Shown here in pieces: positions 1 through 12,337 of a stretch of DNA of 64,000 nt. The notes beneath the pieces are model-generated. The model made no database searches, was not told the DNA's origin, and worked only from the letters and a program-made list of their open reading frames with translations. A program made the translations under genes and the position numbers. How positions within the stretch are numbered: the stretch's first letter is position 1; every line of letters starts with the position of its first letter. The stretch is from Neurospora crassa OR74A (taxonomy: Eukaryota > Ascomycota > Sordariomycetes > Sordariales > Sordariaceae): contig NC_026505.1 in NCBI RefSeq assembly GCF_000182925.2, positions 1,426,001 through 1,490,000 of the forward strand. The letters are read 5' to 3'.

Positions 1-2801
1 TTGTTTTTAGGGATTGCGGGATCTCATGACTCGTGTATGACTCCATTTCCAGGGCAGTTTATGTATGTGCGTGCCCCCGGATCTTCAATGTTTTCCACTT
101 TGCGCGTTTCTTTTTGCGGAGTTTTCTGGGGAAAAGTGGAAAACATAGAAGAAGGTGGGAATCATGATTCATGCCATCACGGCAGGTGATAAACCAGAGT
201 TATTGGGGGGTTCCCGGTAGGTATATGTATGTATTGCTTGACATTTTGCTTACACCACACCAACCAACCACGGGGATAACAATATAAGTTCTATGGGAAA
301 GGGATATTAGTGGAGGAGGTCCGGTGACAAAGTTTGGTTTATAAGCGGAGTTTTAGGTTCTCGGGGATAATGTCCGACGGTTGACACTAACTAGGTACCT
401 AGGTAGAGGTAGGTACACTACAACTCACCAGATGGGACCCCCCTGAACCTTTTCGAGTAGCAGCGGCCGAAACTCGAACAACACACACACACACTCTCTC
501 TCTCTCTCGGAAATAAACAAGGGAAAGCTACCTAAGTACCCAGGTATTTCCGCTTGGGGGTCCGTCTGGATGTTCGGCAGTCTGGGCCCCTCGTGCTATT
601 ATACCAAGTCGGGTCAGGATCTGTTCTGGTAAAGATAGAACACAGATCCAAGGACCAGGTTCCCCTGATCGAAGCTTTAACCTAGCTTTTTTTACTGCCT
701 TACCGCTTACGCAAGAACTAACTGCCGGATCTGCGTCAGCTCGAAAAAATTCCCCTGAATTCAAGGTGATTCATCATAAACCTATGGTCCCGATTCCTAT
801 TTGTGCTTCCTTCAACTCCTTCAGGTGAAAATTGAACAAGACAACCGAAGCGAGCTTAGGCTACTTGCTTCTTTTGTAGTCTCATCCAATCCCGATATAT
901 CCCCGAGTTCAAAATCTAGCTGAATACAAGACACAAGAAGGCAGATGAATATGAGAAATCATAAACCCCCCATTGAACTGTCGGAGGCGCGACTGAGAAA
1001 AAAAATCAATAAACGATCAACCAGCAGTTATGCACATGCACAGCATTTTCTCCAGGGGGGGGGGGGGGGGGGGGCATCATCCGCGCCGGCGTCAGTCAGT
1101 CAGTCCGAACCCCTTCCTTCCCCTTCCTTCTCGCTAAAACACTTACCCGTCCGTTCGTTCGTCTTGGTCTTCTGGAGGAGAACCACAAAAATGCATGACA
1201 TTTCTCCGGCACCATCCCATCCCATCCCATCCCCCACCCAGGTACGTAGGTCCCTTACATAAATCCCATTTTATATGTAGCTAGCTAACCTACGACCAGC
1301 TAGGTACATATTAGTCCAGGGGAAAATGCTCCTCGCTTACGCGTTTAGATCGGCCCGTGGATATATCGGCACACCCATGTTTAGTTACCGTAGGTATGTA
1401 TGTAGTATACTCACTTCGTAAAAGAAATACCAAAGGAGCTAGAGGTAGGTATGTACACTAGCTACCTAGGAAGATGACTGGAGAGAGAGAGAGAGAGAGA
1501 GAGAAAATCCATCCCATTGGACTGATATCCATATGCAGCTAATCCCGTTATGCATGTGCAAATGCTTCTTTCTCTCGACCAAAAACTGTCAGGTGTAATC
1601 TAGGTAGTGTAACAGTGTCCACACTGCCACCCTACCTACCTACCTAGGTAAGCTTTTAGAGGACTGCAGACAAGATGTTGCAGTTTCAGTGCCCCTGACC
1701 CAACCATCTGGATCTTGCCTCGCATTATCCCAGCATCGTAGCAGCAGCAGCAGCAGTCACGACGTAATTACTGTAGTAGTAGTAGTAGTAGTAGTAGTAG
1801 CGTAAATGATATCTCGGGAAATATGCACTTCTCTCCATCCACGCCTGTTGTTCAGTCGTTCCAGACTTTCACATCTCGACCGACCCTACCTACCCAGCAC
1901 ACCTAGGTAGATAGGTAGGTATCAATCCTCCCAGTCAAGCCCAGGAGGCCAGCAGGCCCACCAGCTAGGTACCTAGTTATGAACCTTAGTACATACACCT
2001 GGAACTAAATGGAAAATCTCTCCCATAAACGGAAGGAGCAAAAGCTCTCAGATTTTTTTCTACCCACTTCCCTTTCGCCTACCTTCTAGTGTACACTAGT
2101 TCAAGTCACCATGTCACCATGTCACCATGTCACCATGTCACCATGTCACCATCGATGTCACTGACGGGAACCTGTACGACATCCCCTCGTGTGACGGCAC
2201 CCTGGTGTGACACTTTACCTATCTACCTAGAGGTACCTACCTACCTACCTACCTAATCTCACCTAACCGCCTGTCAACCCTCCACCTGTCAGACATGTAG
2301 GTATCCCCGTCCCCCGTCCTGTCACATCAGTCCCCTCAGGGTATTCATTGAAGCTTGTCGGTGTTCTTCGGAAAACGGTACACACACACGGGAGACTAAG
2401 ACACTTACACTTATACGAAGAAGTCAGCAGAAACTTGACAGGCAAGCCGACAGGCAGGCAGGCAGGCAGGGAGAGTCGAGTAACAAACAGCAGCGAGGCG
2501 CTTCGACACCGTTAGACTGGACAGTGGACATTAGCAACCCTCATTGGTAGAGAATAATTACCTGGCCTTTACTCGTTCTGCATTCCCCTTCTTTCCAAGT
2601 ACCTCTACACAGACAGACAGACCAAACCAGACCAGACCTCTTATAGCACCGGCTCATATCTATATAAAACGTAACACGATGACGTTACGTTGGACAGATT
2701 AGACAGAGAGATGCAAACTGCAACGGTAAAAAAGCGGGCGAAACAACACGGGAGTTCCCCCTTTTTGTGTAACCACCAGTTGCGGTACCTCGAACCAGTC
2801 C
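1..2801. other. Gene-free flank rich in simple repeats
   Basis: No reading frame here looks like a protein. The stretch holds an AC/TC dinucleotide tract (about 480-509), a run of 20 G (1055-1074), a GA tract (about 1480-1504), AGC (about 1741-1757) and TAG (about 1773-1801) trinucleotide tracts, an octamer array (2105-2152), a CAGG tract (about 2451-2471), and many TACC/GGTA tetramers and TAGGTACCTA palindromes between 380 and 2260. Base composition is ordinary, so the flank itself does not look RIPed. Confidence 0.7.
2105..2152. repeat. Tandem octamer array (GTCACCAT x6)
   Basis: Six exact head-to-tail copies of the 8-bp unit GTCACCAT lie in the gene-free flank, followed by diverged half units. 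It is a short minisatellite with no visible function. Copy number probably varies between strains. Confidence 0.9.
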
Positions 2802-2868
2802 TTCCCACACTCAATCGCCTGTGCAGTCTTGGCAAGAGGTGTGTGTGCGTGCACACACACACACCGCA
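2802..2868 (+). repeat. Left inverted-repeat arm
   Basis: The 67-bp arm begins TTCCCACACTCAATCGCC and ends in a GT/CA dinucleotide tract followed by CCGCA. It matches the reverse complement of 7095-7165 at every base except for two fewer CA units. It is rich in CpA yet shows no RIP damage, unlike the core it borders. Confidence 0.9.
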
Positions 2869-4211
2869 TTTGACAAATCTGGCCATTTGACATCGCTTTA
2901 CACGACTCAACTCAATCGTTTAATATTGAAATCTAGTTAAAACTGGTATAAAAAATCGATATTTTAATGTTCTACGTCGTGCAGTTATCTATTTTAATAT
3001 TTACATTATTTTTTGAACCGTTATCGATATAGTGCGCTACCCTAATACTTGCTAGAAGGTATTGATAATAATAATATTGGTAAATAATGAGTATCCTAAT
3101 AATATTATTAAAATTATTAGTATAAATATAAGGAGTATATAGAAATATAAGCGTATTCTATTGGATATTGGTAAAGTATTTTTATTATTGCGAATTTCCT
3201 AAAATACTAGAAAGCTTCTTATATAGGCGCTTAAAGTATAGTATATATTATATTACTCTTTATACTTTATTAATTGTAATTAATATTGTAAAGGAAATTA
3301 TAAACTTCTTTATATTAAAACCCAATTTATATTTTAACGAGATTTGTGCCTTTCTAGTTAATAAGTATAACGTATACATTTTAATTGAGATTGTATAGCG
3401 GTATTTTCGATAGGAGAAGTAGAAGAAGAAGCGATTCTATATGAAGGTATTATAATAATCCCTTATATTAGTAGTTGAGTAGATGTTAAAGATCTCTTTA
3501 TTTACTATAGAGATATTCGTATTTTGTAATGAGTTTGGTATAAACCGAAGGGACGGTGTTCGTTGTACTAGTTGGGTACCCTGCGGCACTATTATAATAG
3601 TATTAAGTAAATTCGTATATAGTATATAGTATTATTTCCTCCTAATTATTATAGTAGATGGGCTATTAAATGTATTGGTATTTAGAGGTATAATAGATTT
3701 AATTAGGGTTTGGGATTAGATAGTAAAATACTTATTCTTTAAAATAAATTTATTTTCCGGTTGTAATAGTATTTTAGTAATAGATAATATTAATTGGTAC
3801 CCTTATACCGAATTTTAGTATATATATAATTAGAAGGGGGTTCTATTATAGTATTTGCTATTGTACTTTCTTGAATTTAACCTTATTGAGGTATATTTTA
3901 GCGACTTTAAACGGTAGTTTAAGAGGGTGTATTGTAATGAAGGCGGTGATAAGATGTTAGATAATAATTTTATTACGTTTTTTAAGCGATTGGCGTAGGA
4001 TGTGGGGTATAGAGTATAATAGATCCGTAGCTATTTTAAGAATGTAAAGTTGGTAATAGATTAATTTAATAATATTAATAAAGAGTATAGCGAACTATAT
4101 ACTAATGAGTTGGTCGAGTATAGAGAGACGGGTATTATATTTGGGCGGCGGTAGAGAGTGTAGAAGGGAGAGATGGATTTATATATATTAAATTGAGTTG
4201 TATGTTAAAAA

Positions 4212-4265
4212 TACTAGAAATGTTAGAAATGCTAGAAATGCTAGAAATGTTAGAAGTGCTAGAAA
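4212..4265. repeat. Six-copy 9-bp tandem repeat in the AT-rich core
   Basis: Six consecutive 9-bp units of the form TRYTAGAAR (for example TGCTAGAAA) lie head to tail, with units differing by one or two bases. The array is inside the RIP-degraded block. It may be a fossil of a subterminal or internal repeat, or may have arisen by slippage after mutation. Confidence 0.8.
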
Positions 4266-7094
4266 TTGTATTTATTTATATAATAATGCTAAAATGTTAG
4301 AAACTCCCCTCTTTCGTTATAAATTGATTCGTAATATTGTTATTGCTCGTTGGGACCGTTAGTAGTAGTATTGCCCGCTATAGAAGTAAGAACTCTAGTA
4401 ACGTTGTACTTGAGTATAGTATTGAATTGTGGGTTTAGAGTATATATTAGTTAATTAAATTATAGTAATAGGGGTTAAAGGGTATATTTATTATAGTTTA
4501 ATTATATTGCTAGTACTATATATTTAGTTTTAAGGAAATTTTTAATACTGTTCCTAAATGCCGTATAGAAGTTGTAATTGAACTTTAGCCTTATAAATTA
4601 CTTTACCGGTTGCTCTCTAAGCGCGAATATATCGGGCGGCGCCTCTTTATTCCGGAGTTTATTCTTTAAAGTAATTAGAGTTTTATATACTAGTATTATT
4701 TTAATTAACGATTTAATATAGTAATATTTGTAGAATACTTTAAAGAATTTAGTAATAATCTTTTTAGCCGGCCGACTAGGCGGGGCGGGGGGTGGCGGTA
4801 ACGAACGAAGACTGAGAGTCGAAGGTACGGGCGGATGTAGTATAAATAATTCTTTAGCCTCTATTAGGGAGTTTCTAATCTCTTTACCCTCGTCCTCTTC
4901 GTCCGCTACCGACGGTAGTACGATTAATAGTAGTGCCGGTAGTTAAATAAATATTGTAGTTGTTATAGAGATAGGAGGAGGGTTGGCATTGGTACGTTTA
5001 GTAGCGAGAATTTTGTAGTTGGTTGGGTGCTTATAGAATATAGTAATAAAATATTCTAATAGTATATATAAATTAATAATTATTACTTTGCCCGGTGGGG
5101 GGAGAACGCCTGTTATATTGTAGTTGTAGCTACTAGTAATTATTAAATTGGCGATAGAGCCGCCGGCGGTATAAGGTAGTTGGATTTAGGGATATTAAAA
5201 GTAGGGAGGGAAGTATTAGTATAGTGGCGGGTATAGTAGGTATAGGGGAGGAGGGTATAGCTAGTATAGACCTCTAAAATCGTCCCTCTTTAGTGTAGCT
5301 TATAGTAGATTATTTATAGTCTTTATATTAGTACTACTATTACTACTATTAATATTATTAATAATATTAATATTAACCAGTAGATTATTACCTCCTCCCC
5401 TATATTTATTACTACTATCGCTAGTACTAGAGGCGGCTACTGCTTTATTGCCTAATATATCTCGTACTAATTTAAATAGTAGGTTAGTTATTATAACCTT
5501 CCCTAACAATATAGTACATGCTTATTTATTTATATTTTTAATATTAAGGTTATAATAGGTTATATTCCTATTTATAACGTAGTATATTTAGTATTTAATA
5601 GCCTTATTATAATTCTTATACTTATAGTTAAGACCGTACGCTTATACTTATACCAGCTCCTAATATACGGTACTGTGTAGTTTTACCCCCGTACGCTCCT
5701 CTTGCTATTGGTCTTCCTTTAAATTCTTCTTAATTTCTGCTAGTATAGTATTTATTGTAATATATTTAGACTTTTTAGTGCCGGTTGGAGTCTATAACCC
5801 TTATAACGATAATATATTAATTATTTGTAGGGTTGGGGTAATAAAAGGATTAATTAAATTATGAGAGGAGGTAGGAGTAGAAGGTATATTACTATAAGAG
5901 GATAGGGTAATTAGGATTTTACTAGCGGGTGGGTTGGTTAACCGAAATTTGAATAATATAGTAAAATAGTAGTACTAATTAGTATAGTGGAGGTACGATT
6001 TTATAACGCTTTTATATTTAATATTATTGTATTCGTTATAAAAATCCTTCTTAGGAATAATCTTATTATATATAATAACCTAGGCGCAGTAGTTATTATA
6101 GGTGGCGGCGATATATATAACGTTATATAAAGAAACTAATTATTTTATCCTTGCAGCTATATTATTGCTAATAATATTTTCTATATAACCTCGCTATATA
6201 TATAGGATCTTATTAAATAATATTATTTTAAATTATTATTTACAAAGCTTATTATTATTTTACTTAACCTTAACCTCTTTAAATAAATTACGTTCTTCGA
6301 TAGTAGGTAGTTTAGTGCGGTTGGTGGTAATATATAAACTAATTATATTAAATTAGATTTATATTAATTTAAGGTATTTAGAATGTAGTAGTAGCGCGAG
6401 AGCAGCCGGTTTATAGGTAGCGTAGGGTTAGGCTGGTAGCGCTGAGGTAGTTAATTTGGTTGGGGAGGCTACTTCGCTATTATTATTATTCGATAAATAA
6501 AACGAAGTATTAAGAGTCCGCTTCTTGGGGGTAAGGCGGATGGGGAGTTGTTGTTCGACTTCGTTATTATTACTAGAATTTTTTTTGCTATTGGAAATTT
6601 CAATAGGTATTGCAGGCTTAGGGGGGGACGACGGTGGCTCTAGGATTGGGATTAGCTTTAGTTTTAGGATTGGGATTGGGATTGGCTCTAGCTTTAGCGT
6701 AGTAGCCTTCCCTTTTTTAACGGCGGTCTTCTTAATAGTAGTTTTAATAGGAATAACCTTCTTTTTAGGTAGAGTAGTCTTAGGGATAATTTTAGTAGAT
6801 TGCTTAATTTTATAGCTCTTCTTTCTAGGGCGGGAGGAGGCGCGTTGTAGAGTTATTAGGCTAGAATCTTCTTAGTCTTAGTCTTCGTCGAAGTAGACTA
6901 TTAGCGCGCCGCTTTAAGTACGGGATCGCTTTACGCTGGCGGGCTTTAAATTGAGGATTGTCTTAGGAGGTATTATTGTAATGGATTTAATTGACTACTA
7001 GTATTGTGATTACTTTGCACGTTGAAATGGCTTCAAATTAATCTAGAAATTATTGTGAAATAATGAATTTTAACGAAGTTGTACAATACAGAAG

Positions 7095-7165
7095 TGCGGT
7101 GTGTGTGTGTGTGTGCACGCACACACACCTCTTGCCAAGACTGCACAGGCGATTGAGTGTGGGAA
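7095..7165 (-). repeat. Right inverted-repeat arm
   Basis: This 71-bp arm is the reverse complement of the left arm, with two extra CA/TG units in the dinucleotide tract. The outer end reads GTGTGGGAA on the plus strand. The inner end lies about 20 bp from the AT-rich core. The last coding base of the GPCR gene is 384 bp further right. Confidence 0.9.
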
Positions 7166-7549
7166 CCCCTGATAAGCGAAATAGATAGCGTAGCATCGCA
7201 TATACCTCTAATCTACATAGAAATGACCAGACATTAGATACGTCCATATATACGTAGGTAGATGTAGGTAGGTATCCCGAGAAACACCAAGCTTCTGTGT
7301 AAATTTGGGTATCAAGGCAAAAAAAAAAAAATCAAGGACGACAATGGAACGAAGACGAAATGTTATTGACAGAATGAATCGTGAATATATACAAAGAAAA
7401 CTAATACCGCCATTATCTCTGTCATTATAGACCGTAAACCATACAGCACATGATCGTTTGCCTTTGGTGAATAAATACCCACGAGGGTGGAAAATACAAA
7501 GGAAAAAAAAAAAAAAAAAGAAACATGATTCTCAATGCTCCGCCCATTA

Positions 7550-9120
7550 TCATTTCATGTCTTTGGAAGGAATACTGTCAGTCCCACCCCCGTACGAAGT
7601 CCTGCGACTCCCACACGCCGCCAACTCTTCCGTGCTCTCCGTCTCTGGACACGGGTGGGCCGTCCGACCACCCATCTTATGGAACGGATTAGCCTTGCCA
7701 CTGGCAGCTTGCCCATTGATCGTCTTCGAGGAGCTGCGATGATGACCACCACCTTCCCGACGCTGGCTGTCTCCTGAATCCGTGTCCCTTGAGAACCACC
7801 CCTTCACATCCTCGCCAAAGAATCCCTGGCATGCCTTCCAAGAAGTGACTGCATAGATAAGGGCATTCCAGAACCCTTGCAACGGCAAGACACCAGCACC
7901 CATATACTCCAGGACCTTCACTGTTTGGTTATGGTGAACCACCGAGTAGACACGATTGCAACTCGAGGGGATCCATGTGACCAACAATGCCGTGAAGAAG
8001 AACAGGGAACATTTGGAATAATGCCACATTGCGCTGTTATGTTTATTCTTTGTTCGCGTATTATTTGCTGATCCAGACACGCCCCCAGTCACAGTGGTGG
8101 TGGTAATGCGTGCCAAGTTGTCGCCGTCGGTGGCCTCTGGTACCTTTTGATTATCTGCCGAAATAGTAACCGAGTAGGCGTTAGAAGGTGCCCTTTGAGC
8201 TGCCGAGTTACCGGAGTGTTCTTGAGCGCCGTTATTCCTTTCCAGATCCGCGAGTGCGATGGCGTTTCCCGTGGCTATCTCGTGAGTAATATAGACCTCG
8301 GTAACCTTGCGAGAGACCAGAGTATCCTCAACAGGGCCGCCCGCAAGAGAGCTGGTAATGTTGAACTTCTTGATCTGTTTATGGTTTCTGTAGATATCTC
8401 GCCCGGCTCGGATGTAGATGAAGAACGTGAAACCAATAGAAACCCTGCATGGCCGAAGGTTAGAGTGCCTGTGGTCATTCAGAGAGTGTGCTGTGACTTA
8501 CCAGACAGGTCCATAGAAGGTTGCAATACGGAAAATATCCCACTTTGGACTGACCCAGCACCACAGTGTCGCATTCCCGTACATCTTGCCCTTTTTAGGT
8601 GACTCGATGAAGCAGAACGCCAAAGCGACGACGAATGTCAGGCCGTAGCAGCCTAGGAAGTACCACTTCTCCATTGCCCTCAGCTTCTGGGCGTCGTACT
8701 GGCGCTCAAAGATCAAGTAGACGTTGATGGCCATGGCCAATACCCAGAACGCGTCCGCCGGCATGAACCTGTGAGGAGGAACTCGATTAGCCAGCTGTCA
8801 AATGTTTGAATGGCACGGCCAGCTTACATCTGAATCAGAAACCCCTGCATCTGACAGCCCGCTCCTGTTGGGTTCGAGACATAATCTCGTCCCATCAGCG
8901 TTGCAACGTTGGTGGCAAGGTTACCAAAGGTAGCAAAGAAGGCCAAGCGGTTGATCGGTTTCTGAAACCTCTCGGAGAGGCAGAAGGTGGTGATGATGAA
9001 GACACAGCCGATCACAGAGGGAATCGAGCAGATACGTTCAATCATGTTGATGGTGTCGTGAATACCAGGGGACTGTGCGGCCCAGTCGATGTTGTCGTCG
9101 CTCGCCATGGTGCTCGACAT
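7550..9120 (-). CDS. gpr-2: cAMP-receptor-like G-protein-coupled receptor
   Basis: Predicted 484-residue seven-helix receptor of the fungal cAMP-receptor-like class, expected in the plasma membrane and coupled to heterotrimeric G proteins; the ligand is unknown. Exons are 9120-8828, 8768-8502 and 8444-7550; introns of 59 and 57 nt keep the frame. The start is the ATG at 9120, which has A at -3. Hydrophobic segments include SVIGCVFIITTFCL, WVLAMAINVYLIF, YGLTFVVALAFCF, IGFTFFIYIRAG, LFFFTALLVTW and a last helix near GFWNALIYAVTSW. The link IYIRAGRDIYRNHKQ at the end of helix 5 is typical of the family. A long polar third loop and Ser/Gly-rich tail follow the usual fungal plan. The symbol rests on remembered homology and gene neighbourhood with N. 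crassa gpr-2, not on a search. Confidence 0.88.
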
Positions 9121-12027
9121 GGTGGTGGATGGTGCGCAACGGCGCAGATGATTTCTGAAAATTCCGAGCAAGTCGTCAAGAAGTTGTTGATTATATCGGC
9201 GTTAACAAGAAGAGCGGTCGCGTATTGTAAAACGAATACCGGTGATCAACGAAGCATTCAGGGAGAGAAAAGAAGGATGGTTTCCGGTAGTATTGCCTTC
9301 GGGGGGAACTCGGAGACAGAGGTCCAGGGCTCGAAACCTTTGCTCTAGGATGAGGCGGGAAAGGAGGGGAAGTAAAAGAAGGCCCAAGAAAAATATCAGA
9401 CGAAAAGGAGGGGGAGGGTTCTCCCCGCCAGCCCCGAGGTTGGGATTGTGCGCCCGTATGAAGCTCTCCTTCTGTTGTCCTTCACTCGTAACTCAGATCC
9501 GTAGCGATTCCCAGAGATTGGTATGTTTCGAAGGGTCCCAAACCCGTTGGTTCTTCGAGGTGGCGTTGATCGTGGATGTGTATATATATATGGTCGTCGT
9601 CCAAATCAAGGCCAAGAGGATAGAGAGAGAGACAGAGAGGGGGGAAAGTGCTTTATGTCGAAGATCGAGAATCAACAAGGGTAGCTCGAGATTTTCTTTG
9701 GTGATGTTGTCTCGGTAGGCAGTCTCAGTCCCCTGAGAACTTTGAAGGCCTGGAAGGACTGGGGTCCGGGTAAGACACCAGGTATTTCGGGCAAGGTTGT
9801 TGACGACTACCTCGCAAGGTCGAACAAGCTAGTCAAGCTAGACAAGGAAGGAGCAAGGTAAGCCGGTAAAAAGAGAAGTGATCAACCGTCCGTGTACTTC
9901 ATGTGCACAGAATCAACGGCTGCTCCTTCCCTCGTTGAGAATGGTATGTCAAATTTCCTTCCTTGGGTGGCAAGAGAAGGCTTGTTTTTCTCAAGTTGAA
10001 TCTTGCGTCCACGCCAAGAGGGATTGAGTCTTTCAAGGATGACTGAAAATCTCAAGGGCCAACATATGACAATTGCGGTTTGCTTCTGAAAATGAGTGAA
10101 CCCAGCCGACTCTGCATGAAAAAGAATGATGATGACGACGATGATGAGAGGGCCCGTGAGGTTTCTTCCTAGAGTTTCTATGTGGCAACGAACAAAATCA
10201 TGATCATTGTCAGTGAGCCCGCTCGGACTTGGACCTTATTCAAGGAAGATCTCAGTAACGGATCTCCAACCTCTTCCGCGAATCAATTTGGTCAGCGAAG
10301 AGCAAGAGGGCTAGGGAGGTGAGAAATGAAGTGTGGGTGATCTTCGAGGTAGTTGACGCGGGGTATCGACCCGACCCAACCGGCTTCCCAGCAGGCCGCG
10401 TTGCAGGGGTCTCAAGTCATCCCCAAATCTGTTTCAAAGACGGATCGCCGGTTACATAAAGGTACGAAAGATCCCACTTGGGAATAGCTGCACTATTTCC
10501 CATCTCCAGGGAATGACCGAATGCAACGTCGGCGGTCCCAAATCCCAGTCACTGCAGTGTGTACGAGGGATTCCGTCGTGTAGTGTTCAATTCCGCTGTC
10601 AACAAAACACCCATGGCAATGGGTGCCCCTGGTCGTCGAAATAAGCCCTAGAGTTAGTAGAGTAGTAGCCTTAGTGGTAGAGCAGCAATTGCTCGTATCA
10701 AGCCAAGAGCCCGGGGCAGAAGAATCTTAAAAGAAAACGATACCATTGATGCCGCTCATCATTTCACCAGGGGAGTGGGGAATTTCGAAACCAGCTTGAC
10801 AGGCAACGACTGGATGCGCCAAGCAGAAGGTGGCCTGCCAAGTCCGCAAGTCGGCCCCGGACTTGGCTTAGAAGCAACAGCGGGCGGACAATGAACCCTC
10901 GCCCGGGCGCCCGGGGTGCCCGATAGTATGGTTCCGGGAGCCCAAGTTCACCAACAATGTCAACGTCTAAGTTGCCGTTAACCGTTTGTGCGCGTGAAGG
11001 CGGCGGCGATCATCTTTCCAAACGCCGCCGGAGGCTCCTAGTACAAATAAGTTGAATTGGACCGTGGTATAGCACTCGCATACCTACCCTAGAAAATGAT
11101 TCCGTGCGCCGGGCTAACGGTCATGGGATATAGGATCCCCCCTTCCCGGGAAGATCGTGGTATCACGACAAGGTATACAGTTGGGTGGTCCGATCATTAG
11201 CTTCCCCAGAAGATATCATGACAATTACCCTTACCTATTACTGTGACCGTGACAACAGGAAAAGAGTCCGCTCATGGTAGACGAAAGGTCATCGATCGGT
11301 TCCGCGTTCGTTTGTCTGTTCGTTCGATGGTAACAGCTCGTTCGTGAAAGCTCGTTCGCGCGCGGAGTGGTCAGCTGCCATCCATCTCAATCCTCGTCGG
11401 CCGTGAACATGATTTGTGCCAGCCTCTCCCCTGGGATGATTCCATGCATCCGTCCTTCATCCTTAAAATGATTCCCAGTCGATGTTGTTGGCTGGAGGCA
11501 GCTTTCGCAGCTGAGCCGGATGAAAATCCAGCCAACTGCAAATCGACGCATGGATTAAAGACTAGAAATAGATTTGAGTGCATCGTCGATGTCTGAACCA
11601 CTCACCTGGAACTGAAAGAACTGAAGTGAACTGAACCACTGCACTCACTGCAGTGCACTCAGAATTGCCGCCTGTTTCCCACCGTTTTCTTCCGTTTCCT
11701 CCCCCCGCCTTCTGACCCACCCTGTCAATCCGTCGCTCCATAATTCCACCGTAAACCCTTGCCGAGAGTGGATTCTACCCCGGTTTCCACTTTTACTCGA
11801 CTCTACTAGCGTCACCGGCTTCTCTTCACCTGCATCGCACCAGTCTCCATCCAACCTCGCTCAGCTGGGCGCTCATCATCTTCTTTCCTCTTCTCGGACC
11901 TTTTCATCCAACTGAACTTCGAACCTCGTTCCCCGTCACAAGGAGCTCCCCGTCAAAAGCTCCCCGTCAAGAAGCTCAAGCTCAAGCTGAGGACACCGGT
12001 TTCAAAGGTTTTACGTATATACATTAC

Positions 12028-12337
12028 ATGTCTTGGCTGTCGGGTACGTCTTTCGGCATTTATCAACTTGACCATTTCCCCTTAGTTTTTGTTGGTTCGG
12101 TCAGTCATGTCTCCAGGTCTCGTGCATCATTTCAAGAGTTCCTCGAATCTCTCTTGGCGAAATTATCCCGTTCAATCTACGATACCCGAAGGCGAACAAG
12201 ATTGTACTTTATGCGGCAAACCTCTTCCGTGGAGGCCCCTGGGGACCAACTGTTGGCGATTTTGGTGGTGGGCGGTTCAACAGGGGGGGCTTCAGTCCCG
12301 ACATCATGACCACGGTATTACGTCGCAAACCGCTTGA
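12028..12337 (+). CDS. Candidate small gene, function unknown
   Basis: A pyrimidine-rich stretch leads to an ATG at 12028, followed after five codons by a plausible donor GTACGT (12044), a branch-like CTTGACC and acceptors at 12085 (CTTAG) or 12102 (GTCAG). Using the second acceptor gives a short Trp-rich product with the motif CTLCGKPLPW, ending at 12337. The first acceptor gives a different, low-complexity product. No family is recognised and there is no independent support, so it may be chance. Confidence 0.17.

Larger units (their letters stand above)
2802..7165. mobile_element. RIP-degraded insertion bounded by inverted repeats
   Basis: Between about 2895 and 7075 the sequence turns abruptly AT-rich, dominated by TpA steps and nearly free of long reading frames. 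This is the signature of RIP acting on a duplicated element. Inverted repeats of 67 and 71 bp close the block on both sides. The layout fits a terminal-inverted-repeat DNA transposon relic of about 4.36 kb. I could not recognise a transposase or reverse transcriptase remnant, and no target-site duplication is obvious beside the arms, so the class is uncertain. The element is thoroughly broken. RIP can act in one sexual cycle, so heavy damage does not prove great age. Such relics in Neurospora normally carry DNA methylation and H3K9me3 (known biology, not visible here). Confidence 0.65.

Noticed and set aside
2105-2152. Possible CRISPR-like array
   Set aside because: Units are directly adjacent 8-mers without spacers, and the organism is a fungus. 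It is a simple tandem repeat.
3168-3398. 76-codon frame in the AT-rich block
   Set aside because: The Ile/Tyr/Asn-rich translation is what AT-rich RIPed DNA gives by chance. It is not evidence of a gene.
8445-8501. Shorter alternative intron in the GPCR gene (acceptor CCACAG)
   Set aside because: It also keeps the frame but adds eight polar residues within a membrane helix and makes a 34-nt intron. The 57-nt intron gives a continuous helix.
10320-10400. tRNA-like T-arm on the minus strand near GGGTCGATACCC
   Set aside because: The loop is one base short and no cloverleaf could be formed from the flanks.
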